From the NCBI GenBank assembly GCA_007125835.1, contig SLCJ01000179.1, positions 1 through 9,400 on the forward strand: DNA of 9,400 nucleotides, written 5' to 3'. Below are positions 1 to 5,796 of this stretch, one piece after another (positions within the stretch are counted from its first letter, which is position 1; each line of letters begins with the position of its first letter). This DNA is from Verrucomicrobiales bacterium (GTDB lineage Bacteria; Verrucomicrobiota; Verrucomicrobiia; Verrucomicrobiales; SLCJ01). Both the position numbers and the translations under genes were made by a program. The notes under the pieces are model-generated. The model saw only the letters and a program-made list of their open reading frames with translations. It was not told the origin of the DNA and did no database searches.

Positions 1-168
1 ATCGAGCCCACCCGTGCCGAGGGGGTGGCATACGAGCAACGAACTCTCCGGCACCGGGCTTTGCAGAGTCGCGCCAGGATCGGCGATCCCACGCAGGACG
101 GCGGCCATCGATTGCAGGGCTTCCGGCTCGATGAGCCACTCACGATGATTCAGAATTGTCGGAGTCAC
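1..168 (-). CDS. N-terminal part of a probable phage S49-type head-maturation protease (partial, runs off the left edge)
   Basis: The minus strand has an open frame of 56 codons from a GTG at 168-166 to the window edge. An in-frame TGA lies five codons upstream of the GTG, so the gene starts near here. The product begins VTPTILNHREWLIEPEAL and then SMAAVLRGIADP. A short start followed by a W-x-I-x-P-x-x-L segment is what I recall from the N-termini of S49-family capsid-maturation proteases of lambda-like prophages. The catalytic Ser and Lys would lie beyond the edge, so activity cannot be judged. Position supports the call: in lambda-like head modules this protease follows the portal gene on the same strand, and a broken portal gene lies upstream here at 747-1285. 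Codon use looks like real coding sequence. No clear ribosome binding site is visible. The family call is inference from a short fragment plus context. Confidence 0.42.
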   Translation of the reverse strand, partial: MTPTILNHREWLIEPEALQSMAAVLRGIADPGATLQSPVPESSLLVCHPLGTGGLD

Positions 169-227
169 GCCACGCGCGGCGTGTCAACACAGCTACCCGA
201 CAATCAGGGCGGGGCGAACATCCGCTT

Positions 228-243
228 GCTATACATGTATAGC
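228..243. promoter_or_regulatory. Perfect 16-bp palindrome, candidate operator of the toxin-antitoxin operon
   Basis: GCTATACATGTATAGC reads the same on both strands and ends 16 nt before the antitoxin ATG at 260. Antitoxins with an N-terminal ribbon-helix-helix fold normally bind such palindromes as dimers and repress their own operon, with the toxin as co-repressor at some ratios. The palindrome contains -10-like TATA sequences, so a promoter may overlap it, but I see no convincing -35 box. The sequence is direct; the operator role is inferred from position and family. Confidence 0.6.
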
Positions 244-259
244 GGTTGTAGGATTGAAT

Positions 260-472
260 ATGCTTGCCATCCGACTTGCCCCCGATATCGAGCGCCGTCT
301 GGAGCTTTTAGCCAAAAAGACCGGTCGCACCAAAACCTTCTACGCCCGCGAGGCGATCCTGGCGCATTTGGAGGATTTGGAGGATGTCTATCTCGCCTCC
401 GAGCGCCTTAAGCGTCCCGCCAAAAGCTATACAGCCGAAGAAGTGAAGCATGAGCTGGGTCTACACGATTGA
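260..472 (+). CDS. RelB/DinJ-like ribbon-helix-helix antitoxin
   Basis: A 70-residue protein begins MLAIRLAPDIERRLELLAKKTG. The short N-terminal beta strand (LAIRL) followed by helix-turn-helix-like segments ending near residue 38 is the usual ribbon-helix-helix DNA-binding fold of small antitoxins. The acidic C-terminal half, ending YTAEEVKHELGLHD, would wrap the toxin. The ATG at 260 is preferred over an in-frame TTG at 254 because an AGGA lies at 250-253, six bases before the ATG. The reading frame overlaps the toxin start by 23 nt, typical of translationally coupled toxin-antitoxin pairs. Its role would be to neutralise the RelE-like toxin and repress the operon through the palindrome just upstream. 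It lies on the plus strand between two minus-strand prophage fragments, so it is probably a later insertion or a carried moron cassette. Confidence 0.85.
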   Translation: MLAIRLAPDIERRLELLAKKTGRTKTFYAREAILAHLEDLEDVYLASERLKRPAKSYTAEEVKHELGLHD

Positions 473-716
473 CGAACGCGCGCTGAAGGATCTCCGCAAA
501 CTTGGCAAGCAGGAGCAGCGCGAAATCATCGATTATCTCGATAGCCGGGTCGTGGGGGAAGGCGATCCGCGGCGATTTGGCAAAGGGCTGAAAGCGGAAT
601 TAGCGGGGCTCTGGCGCTATCGGGTTGGCGATTATCGAATCCTCTGTCAAATCAGGGACGGAGAGCTTCTGGTGCTTGTCGTGGCAGTCGGGCATCGCCG
701 CAACATTTACCGGTAA
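450..716 (+). CDS. RelE/ParE-superfamily toxin (mRNA interferase-like)
   Basis: An 88-residue basic protein starts with ATG at 450, inside the end of the antitoxin gene. Known RelE proteins are small ribonucleases that cleave mRNA in the ribosomal A site. The family pattern is clear: an N-terminal strand (WVYTIDERA), two helices (ALKDLRKLGKQEQREIIDYL), then GLWRYRVGDYRILCQI (about residues 53-68) and a C-terminal GHRRNIYR (81-88). The basic residues R56, R58 and R63 and the final H82, R83 and Y87 match positions that are conserved, and in several members catalytic, in RelE-type toxins. The length is normal and there is no internal stop, so the toxin looks intact. The ParE gyrase-poisoning branch has a similar fold, but the wRyRvGdyR and C-terminal gHR-x-x-Y features favour RelE. 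Whether it is active is not shown by the sequence. Confidence 0.87.
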   Translation: MSWVYTIDERALKDLRKLGKQEQREIIDYLDSRVVGEGDPRRFGKGLKAELAGLWRYRVGDYRILCQIRDGELLVLVVAVGHRRNIYR

Positions 717-746
717 CGGATCGGATTTCCGACCCAGCGTGGCCCA

Positions 747-1285
747 TCACCCCCCACCCGGCTTCCACAGCATTTCCACCGGAATGCCGTGCTTTGCTGC
801 CGTGTCGAGAATCAGCTTTGCGTCGGCGGCGCGTCGCTCGACCTCTTCGCCGAAGTCGGCCCCTTGCTCGTTGAAGTGATCGGACAAGGTATTGAGTCCC
901 ATTTCCACGTCGGCGCGGTTCTGCTGGGCTTCACGTCCGGCATCCACGCCCACCCCGTCGATGGTTTCGTTCGACCCGCGTTGATCGCCGATGCGGTGGC
1001 TCTCGATCAACTGAATGCGCGGCTCGCCATCCCGGTCGCGTGTCTTGTGAACGAAATACTCGCCGTCGATGTCCATGCCCCGGCACACCAGGGCCTGACA
1101 TTCCTCGAAGGAAAAACGTCGCGTTACCTCGCAACGCGGCGACCACATCGCGAAATATGCCTCGGCACGGCGGTTCCATTCCGCATCGGGCGACTGGGCC
1201 TGCACGCGGATGCCGCCGCCGGTGGACCGCTATTCTTGTGGAGGTAGCGCGACTTGCGCACCAGTTCCGTGCGCACTCCGGGAGT
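747..1285 (-). pseudogene. Lambda-type phage portal protein, degraded by a frameshifting deletion and a large internal deletion
   Basis: Portal proteins form the head vertex ring through which phage DNA passes, and lambda-type portals are usually about 500 residues. Three separate pieces survive here. Positions 1285-1226 read TPGVRTELVRKSRYLHKNSG, like the N-terminal helix before the conserved Asn. Then the frame changes, and from about 1220 GGGIRVQAQSPDAEW leads into AEAYFAMW, FSFEECQALVCRG, DGEYFVHK and IQLIESHRIG, the portal core. At about 945-955 the text jumps directly to DAGREAQQNRADVEMGL and ends GIPVEMLWKPGGG at 747, which is the C-terminal region. Some twenty residues seem lost at the first junction and the central part, probably 200 or more, at the second. 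The core frame has a TAG at its upstream end. No complete product can be made. It marks a dead prophage whose head genes ran leftward. Confidence 0.78.
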
Positions 1286-1346
1286 GAGTTCCTGTCGTGC
1301 GTCTGTCGGGGAGGCCTCGGAAGCTGGAAGGCGGAAGGCAGGAGAT

Positions 1347-2312
1347 TCACCATTCATACACCCAGACATACGTCGTGTAGCGGGTCATTTGGGGATTCAA
1401 ATATGCCGCGCCTTCCATCGTGCCATGCTCAGTTTCCCCGCAGCGATTGGTAAGACGCAGGCCATTTTGAAAAATCAACGGGTCCTCATCGTGGAACCGA
1501 TATGCCGAGAAGCGGTTGTTTTGCTGGTCGAAGTGAGTGAGGCCCGCCATGTCGGCGTGAAACATCCCGGTATTGAAGTAGTAGGTTCCCAGGAAATAGT
1601 CCTCCAACCCCGAGGACACCAGCAGCGGGTCATTTTCATTTCCCAAATATGCACGAATGCAGGATTCAAGATAGGTAAGGCTGCTGCTTTCCGCCGCGAT
1701 CATGACCTTGAAGAGTGCCCCACTGCCTTCCACATTGCACATGTCGAACTCTTCCAAAGGTTCGGCCTCGTAGTCCTCAAGACGATGGAGCTTGAGGCGT
1801 GCGGTTTCAGGCAGCTCGATCCCTCCCAAGCTGACACGACCGTTTTCAATTCCACGGATGATCCACCAGATTTGGGGATTGCCACCGACTCCCTCGCCCA
1901 ATTGCGCCGTGACTCGCACGCTTTTCCCGAATGGGATTCTGTAGTTGTTGTGCACGCCATTTCGTTGGCCGATTTTGCCGACAAACTTGGTCGCCCACGG
2001 CGAATGTTTATCGTTAAAACCTATCCCGTGGCCGAGGTAAAGTTCCATATCGATAGATGGAGTTTCCTCGCCATCCACGTAATAACGGATACGCGTTCTC
2101 TCCTCGCCATCGAACGCGCCGCCAAACCAGAAATGGGTGAGGCAGCCCTTACCCTCATGTTCGAAAAGCACCGCCTCCACTCCACCCCCAAGTACACGCT
2201 CGCCTTTACCCATACCTCCTATGGGAGTAATTGACTCCACTTCCATGGCGAATGTCATCGCACAGGAAACCACAAAAACAAGAAAAGGTGAAAGAATCGA
2301 TAATTTGTTCAT
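1347..2312 (-). CDS. Exported DUF2961 / glycoside hydrolase family 172-type protein
   Basis: A 321-residue protein begins at ATG 2312. An in-frame GTG or TTG further upstream would only add residues ahead of a good signal sequence. The start MNKLSILSPFLVFVVSCAMTFA is a signal peptide. VVSC (14-17) could be a lipobox, or cleavage could follow TFA, so it is either periplasmic or a lipoprotein. The mature part fits DUF2961: CLTHFWFGG (57-65), IRYYVDGEETPSI (75-87), a GLEDYF motif (235-240, with E237) and YRFHDEDP (271-278, with E276). Founding GH172 members cleave furanosidic linkages such as difructose anhydride or D-arabinan, and acidic residues in motifs of this kind are the likely catalytic ones. 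The substrate here cannot be read. The gene lies 79 nt after a sugar-kinase-like gene and looks more AT-rich than it. It abuts prophage debris downstream, with no clear terminator. Confidence 0.82.
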   Translation of the reverse strand: MNKLSILSPFLVFVVSCAMTFAMEVESITPIGGMGKGERVLGGGVEAVLFEHEGKGCLTHFWFGGAFDGEERTRIRYYVDGEETPSIDMELYLGHGIGFNDKHSPWATKFVGKIGQRNGVHNNYRIPFGKSVRVTAQLGEGVGGNPQIWWIIRGIENGRVSLGGIELPETARLKLHRLEDYEAEPLEEFDMCNVEGSGALFKVMIAAESSSLTYLESCIRAYLGNENDPLLVSSGLEDYFLGTYYFNTGMFHADMAGLTHFDQQNNRFSAYRFHDEDPLIFQNGLRLTNRCGETEHGTMEGAAYLNPQMTRYTTYVWVYEW

Positions 2313-2320
2313 TTGGATAA

Positions 2321-2338
2321 AGTTTATTAAGTTTATTA
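2321..2338. repeat. Tandem 9-bp repeat in the leader of the DUF2961 gene
   Basis: AGTTTATTA occurs twice in direct tandem immediately upstream of the DUF2961 start codon, which is read from the other strand. It lies in the AT-rich leader and leaves no recognisable ribosome binding site before the ATG. It may help keep the start region unstructured, but no function is shown. Confidence 0.6.
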
Positions 2339-2377
2339 CGTTGATGATGCTCACTCCAGTTGACCGTAACTGTATCA

Positions 2378-2396
2378 GACACAGTGTCAAATTATA
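2378..2396 (-). promoter_or_regulatory. Candidate regulatory region upstream of the DUF2961 gene
   Basis: The + strand holds the inverted repeat GACACAGTGTC at 2378-2388. On the minus strand a perfect TTGACA (2389-2384) and a perfect TATAAT (2396-2391) are seen. They are in the wrong order and too close to serve as one sigma70-type promoter, so at most one is a real box. The TTGACA has only a poor partner (TACGGT) 16 nt further on. The local shift to AT-rich sequence and the inverted repeat make separate control of the DUF2961 gene possible, but it may simply be read through from the kinase gene. Confidence 0.25.
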
Positions 2397-3366
2397 TTGA
2401 CGCCTTCCAAGGCAGATCGGAGAAGAGGGCGGGCGCCAGTGTACGGAGTTGCCGCCAAGAGGGTCCTATCAGGGGTTCGTATTCGGAGCGGTTTTCCAGG
2501 GCGCTCAGCTTGGCGTAGGCGCCGATGGCCTGCATCAGGCGTTGGATCGCGCACAAGCGCAGGCGCTCCGCATCGATATCCTGACCACCGAGGCTGCGGT
2601 AGGTTTCCACCACCCACGAGGGCCAGTCCGGTCCGGGATCGGGTAGGTAGGGGTCGTAGGCGAGGGACACCAGGTCGTATTCGGGCAGTCCCGCGCGTAT
2701 ACCTTGGAAATCGATCAGGCAGGCGCGCCCGGTGGCAGGATGGACGAGGATGTTGCGCGTTTGAAAATCGCGGTGGATGAGGCACCGGGAGGCTGCCGCC
2801 AGTTCATTGGCGATATCCACCCACTGCGGATTGCCCCGAATGACGGCCCAATGCGTGGCCTCGATCCCCGAGATAGGCGGAAAATGGGTGAAAAAGTAGT
2901 CCTGCTCCCACTGGTAGAGCGCGGCATCGAAAGGCGCCTGAAGATACGGCTGCAAGCGGGTGAATGTGCCGTCCGCGCCGCCGGGCGGGATACGGTGCCA
3001 GGCGACCAACGCTTCAAGCGCGGAGCGAGCCACTTCCCGGCGCAATTCACCGGGCAATCGGTCGAGCCGCCGGTCGCCGAGGTCCTCTAGCCACAGAAGC
3101 CGGGCGGAGCAATCTTCCGCGAGGACACGAGGAACCGGGATGCCCTCCGCTCCAAGCAGACGACACAGCGCGGCAAAATGGTCGTTTTCGCCGCGCAGAC
3201 CCTGATGATGGCTCAGAACACAAGTGGACGAATCGGGCAGACGCAGGCGCCAGTAGCGCCGGTCCGACGCTCCGGATTCCAATTCCTCGATGCGAATCCC
3301 CGACGCGCCCGACGCGCACAGCGAAAGGGCGCGGGCGGTGGCACTGGCGAGCGCGGAGAGATTCAT
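2392..3366 (-). CDS. AmgK-like aminoglycoside-phosphotransferase-fold sugar kinase
   Basis: A 324-residue APH-fold kinase. ATG 3366 is taken as the start, although an in-frame GTG three codons upstream is possible and neither has a ribosome binding site. The N-terminal ELESGASDRRYWRL (28-41) matches the GaSdRrYyR signature of the AmgK group, followed by a GEN-x-x-F segment (59-64) and the hinge-like LLWLEDLG (90-97). The catalytic loop is HRDFQTRN (198-205, D200 and N205), and the metal-binding motif is DFQ (219-221) where typical kinases have DFG, as usual in this group. Characterised AmgK phosphorylates the anomeric carbon of N-acetylmuramate or N-acetylglucosamine in cell-wall recycling, with the nucleotidyltransferase MurU next to it. 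No MurU is present here, so the substrate is uncertain. The gene follows cysN by 70 nt and precedes the DUF2961 gene by 79 nt, which suggests a sugar substrate. Confidence 0.8.
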   Translation of the reverse strand: MNLSALASATARALSLCASGASGIRIEELESGASDRRYWRLRLPDSSTCVLSHHQGLRGENDHFAALCRLLGAEGIPVPRVLAEDCSARLLWLEDLGDRRLDRLPGELRREVARSALEALVAWHRIPPGGADGTFTRLQPYLQAPFDAALYQWEQDYFFTHFPPISGIEATHWAVIRGNPQWVDIANELAAASRCLIHRDFQTRNILVHPATGRACLIDFQGIRAGLPEYDLVSLAYDPYLPDPGPDWPSWVVETYRSLGGQDIDAERLRLCAIQRLMQAIGAYAKLSALENRSEYEPLIGPSWRQLRTLAPALFSDLPWKASI

Positions 3367-3436
3367 AGAGGCCACGGGAAATACCGGAAGTGAGAGAAAA
3401 CTCGGGCCCGCTCCGCAGGAAGCCCATTTCGCCGCA

Positions 3437-4684
3437 TCAAAGAATCATCCCGGCGGCCACCGTTTCGTTGGTGCCCTCATCCACCAGGACGAACGAGCCG
3501 GTGATGCGGTTTCTATGGTAGGGATCGTGAAGCAGGGGACGGGATGTGCGCAACGCGATACGGCCGATTTCATTCAGCGACATTTCCGAATCCCCCTCGA
3601 TCTTGTGGAGGGTGTTGATGTTCACCTTGTAACGAAGCTCCGTGACCACCGCCTTCGCCTCCTGGGTGGTGTGGCGCACGACATAACGATCTTTTGCCCG
3701 CAAGTTGCGTGTACCGGAGAACCAGCAGATCATCGCCTCGAGGTCCTGCTTGCTCTCCGGCTGGTTGTTCGGCTTGACCAGCATATCGCCGCGCGAAATA
3801 TCAATCTCGTCTTCCAAAGTAAGCACCACTGACTGTGGCGCGAAGGCCTCCGGGACTTCCTTCTGGTCGGCATAGATGCCCTTGACCCTGCTCTTGAACC
3901 CGGAAGGCAGCACCACCACTTCGTCGCCTGGCTTAAACACACCACCGGCCACCCGCCCCGCGTAACCACGGAAATCGTGCCACTGGTCCGACATGGGCCG
4001 GACCACCCACTGCACCGGAAAGCGGGAGTCGACGTGGTTCTCCTGCGCGCCGACGTAGACCGTCTCCAAATGATACAAGAGCGTAGGACCCTTGTGCCAG
4101 GGCATGTGGGACGAGGGCTCGACGACATTGTCTCCCTTGAGCGCGGAAATCGGCACAAAGGAAACATCGACCAAATGATCGAGCCGCGAGGCAAAAGAAA
4201 GGAAGTCAGCTTTGATCTTTTCAAAAACTTCCTCGGACCAGTCCACCAGATCCATTTTGTTCACCGCCACCACGATGTGCTGGATGCGAAGAAGATTGGC
4301 AATAAAGGTGTGGCGGCATGTTTGCTCAATCACTCCCTTGCGCGCATCGACCAGGATGATGGCCAGATTGGCCGTGGAGGCTCCGGTCACCATGTTGCGC
4401 GTATACTGAATGTGGCCCGGCGTGTCGGCGATGATGAATTTGCGCTTCGGTGTGGCAAAGTAACGGTAGGCCACATCGATGGTGATGCCCTGCTCACGCT
4501 CGGCGCGCAGTCCGTCGGTAAGAAGTGCGAGGTTCACATTCTCGTCGCCACGCTGGCGCGAAGAGCGCTCAATGGCTTCCAGTTGGTCTTCGAAGATTGA
4601 TTTGCAATCGTAGAGCAGGCGCCCGATCAGGGTGGACTTGCCATCGTCGACGGAGCCGGCTGTGGTGAATCGGAGGAGGTCCAT
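3437..4684 (-). CDS. cysN: Sulfate adenylyltransferase subunit 1 (GTPase subunit of ATP sulfurylase)
   Basis: CysN is the GTPase that couples GTP hydrolysis to the making of APS from sulfate and ATP by CysD, in the cytoplasm. All G motifs are visible: P-loop GSVDDGKS (10-17), switch I GITIDVAYRYF (66-76), DTPGH (87-91), NKMD (142-145) and SALKG (180-184). They are followed by two EF-Tu-like beta-barrel domains to the end (ETVAAGMIL). At 415 residues it is shorter than the E. coli protein (about 475) and has no fused CysC domain, consistent with the separate cysC gene upstream. The ATG at 4684 gives the standard start MDLLRFTTAGSVDDGKS. No Shine-Dalgarno motif precedes it. It lies 126 nt after cysD and very likely shares its transcript. 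Confidence 0.97.
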   Translation of the reverse strand: MDLLRFTTAGSVDDGKSTLIGRLLYDCKSIFEDQLEAIERSSRQRGDENVNLALLTDGLRAEREQGITIDVAYRYFATPKRKFIIADTPGHIQYTRNMVTGASTANLAIILVDARKGVIEQTCRHTFIANLLRIQHIVVAVNKMDLVDWSEEVFEKIKADFLSFASRLDHLVDVSFVPISALKGDNVVEPSSHMPWHKGPTLLYHLETVYVGAQENHVDSRFPVQWVVRPMSDQWHDFRGYAGRVAGGVFKPGDEVVVLPSGFKSRVKGIYADQKEVPEAFAPQSVVLTLEDEIDISRGDMLVKPNNQPESKQDLEAMICWFSGTRNLRAKDRYVVRHTTQEAKAVVTELRYKVNINTLHKIEGDSEMSLNEIGRIALRTSRPLLHDPYHRNRITGSFVLVDEGTNETVAAGMIL

Positions 4685-4783
4685 GGGGAAATGTTTTCTT
4701 GTTTCGAGTGTTTGGGTTGTATGGTGGGAAAGGAAAGCAGATCAGAGAGAGGGAGTCGGGATGGTTGCGGGGGGATTTGCCCG

Positions 4784-4804
4784 TCCCGGAATCGCATTCC
4801 CGGA
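4784..4804 (-). other. Imperfect inverted repeat between cysD and cysN
   Basis: Two 9-base arms (4784-4792 and 4796-4804) pair with one mismatch around a three-base loop, within the 126-nt gap between cysD and cysN. There is no T-tract, so it is not a convincing terminator. It could be an mRNA-stability or processing hairpin, or chance. Confidence 0.3.
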
Positions 4805-4810
4805 TGAAAC

Positions 4811-5716
4811 TCAGAAGTAGCCTTCCTTCTTGCGGTCTTCCATGGCGGTCTCGGAGCGCTTGTCGTCGGCACGGGTGCCGCGCTCGGTCTGGCGGGCGGC
4901 CGCCACTTCCGCAATCACGTCGTCCAGTGTGGAGGCGACCGATTCCACCGCGCCAGTGCAGGTGGCATCGCCTATGGTGCGGAAACGCACGGTGCGCGTC
5001 GACACCGTTTCATCGGGCTGGACCTGAACAAAGGGCGTGACAGCCAGCAAGGCACCCTGGCGCTCGAATACCTCGCGCTGGTGCGTAAAGTAGAGCGACG
5101 GTAGTTCGATATCCTCCTCCTGGATGTATTGCCAGATGTCCATCTCGGTCCAGTTGGAAAGGGGAAACACACGGAAATGCTCGCCAACAGCCTTGCGCCC
5201 ATTGAACAGATTCCAAAGCTCAGGCCGCTGGTTTTTCGGGTCCCACTGGCCGAACGAATCACGATGCGAGAAAAAGCGCTCTTTAGCGCGAGCCTTCTCT
5301 TCATCGCGCCGTCCGCCGCCAAGGCAGGCGTCGAACCCATGCTCCTCCACGGTGTCGAGAAGGGTCACGGTTTGCAGGCGGTTGCGGGAGGCATACGGGC
5401 CTTTTTCCTCAACCACGCGGCCCTTGTCGATCGATTCCTGCACCGATCCTACCACGAGGCGCGCACCCACTTGATCAACGAAACGGTCGCGGTAAACGAG
5501 CGTTTCCTCGAAGTTGTGGCCGGTATCGATATGGACCAGCGGAAATGGCATGCGCGCCGGCCAGAAGGCTTTCTTGGCCAGCCAGGCCATGACGATGGAG
5601 TCTTTGCCTCCGGAAAACAAAAGCGCAGGATTTTCAAACTGGGCTGCGGTCTCACGCAGCACGAATATGGCCTCGGCCTCGAGATGTTGAAGATGGGTGA
5701 GCGAGTAATCAGGCAT
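4811..5716 (-). CDS. cysD: Sulfate adenylyltransferase subunit 2 (catalytic subunit of ATP sulfurylase)
   Basis: CysD catalyses sulfate + ATP to APS + pyrophosphate, with CysN as partner, as the first step of sulfate activation. The 301-residue product matches the family length of about 300. ATG 5716 gives the expected start MPDYSLTHLQHLEAEAI. The frame continues further upstream, but that extension is unlike the family. Visible motifs are the PP-loop SGGKDS (35-40), HIDTGHNFEET (62-72), GGGRRDEEKARAKER (133-147), PLSNWTEMDIW (185-195) and the characteristic C-terminus ending in KKEGYF. No Shine-Dalgarno motif is seen. It lies 80 nt after cysC and 126 nt before cysN. The gene order cysC-cysD-cysN differs from the E. 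coli order cysD-cysN-cysC. The protein appears complete and unremarkable. Confidence 0.97.
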   Translation of the reverse strand: MPDYSLTHLQHLEAEAIFVLRETAAQFENPALLFSGGKDSIVMAWLAKKAFWPARMPFPLVHIDTGHNFEETLVYRDRFVDQVGARLVVGSVQESIDKGRVVEEKGPYASRNRLQTVTLLDTVEEHGFDACLGGGRRDEEKARAKERFFSHRDSFGQWDPKNQRPELWNLFNGRKAVGEHFRVFPLSNWTEMDIWQYIQEEDIELPSLYFTHQREVFERQGALLAVTPFVQVQPDETVSTRTVRFRTIGDATCTGAVESVASTLDDVIAEVAAARQTERGTRADDKRSETAMEDRKKEGYF

Positions 5717-5764
5717 GGTTGGCTTGGGTTGAAGGAAGAAAGTAGTGTTGGAGTTGTAATGATG

Positions 5765-5783
5765 ACGGACTCGGAGAGTCTGT
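5765..5783 (-). other. Small inverted repeat between cysC and cysD
   Basis: Arms 5765-5772 and 5776-5783 flank a three-base loop. Seven of eight pairs form in the minus-strand transcript, with one A-C mismatch. It lies in the 80-nt gap between cysC and cysD without a following T-run, so a role as terminator is unlikely. No further function can be supported. Confidence 0.28.
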
Positions 5784-5796
5784 CTGGGAGCCGGCC

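Noticed and set aside
25..411. 128-codon plus-strand open frame across the left edge
   Set aside because: It is Arg-rich and low in structure, overlaps the operator palindrome and the antitoxin gene in another frame, and lies antisense to the protease-like start.
720..735. Inverted repeat TCGGATTTCCGA after the toxin gene
   Set aside because: The stem is only five bases with a two-base loop and no T-run, too weak to call a terminator.
789..1247. 152-codon plus-strand open frame
   Set aside because: It is the mirror of the portal remnant, whose minus-strand product matches portal motifs.
1290..1346. Possible terminator after the DUF2961 gene
   Set aside because: Only a five-base inverted repeat and a CTTCC-rich stretch are seen; neither forms a convincing stem with a T-tract.
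1254..2234. 326-codon plus-strand open frame
   Set aside because: It is antisense to the DUF2961/GH172-type gene, which has a signal peptide and recognised motifs; the plus-strand product shows none.
3977..4600. 207-codon plus-strand open frame
   Set aside because: It lies entirely within cysN on the opposite strand and has no recognisable domain.
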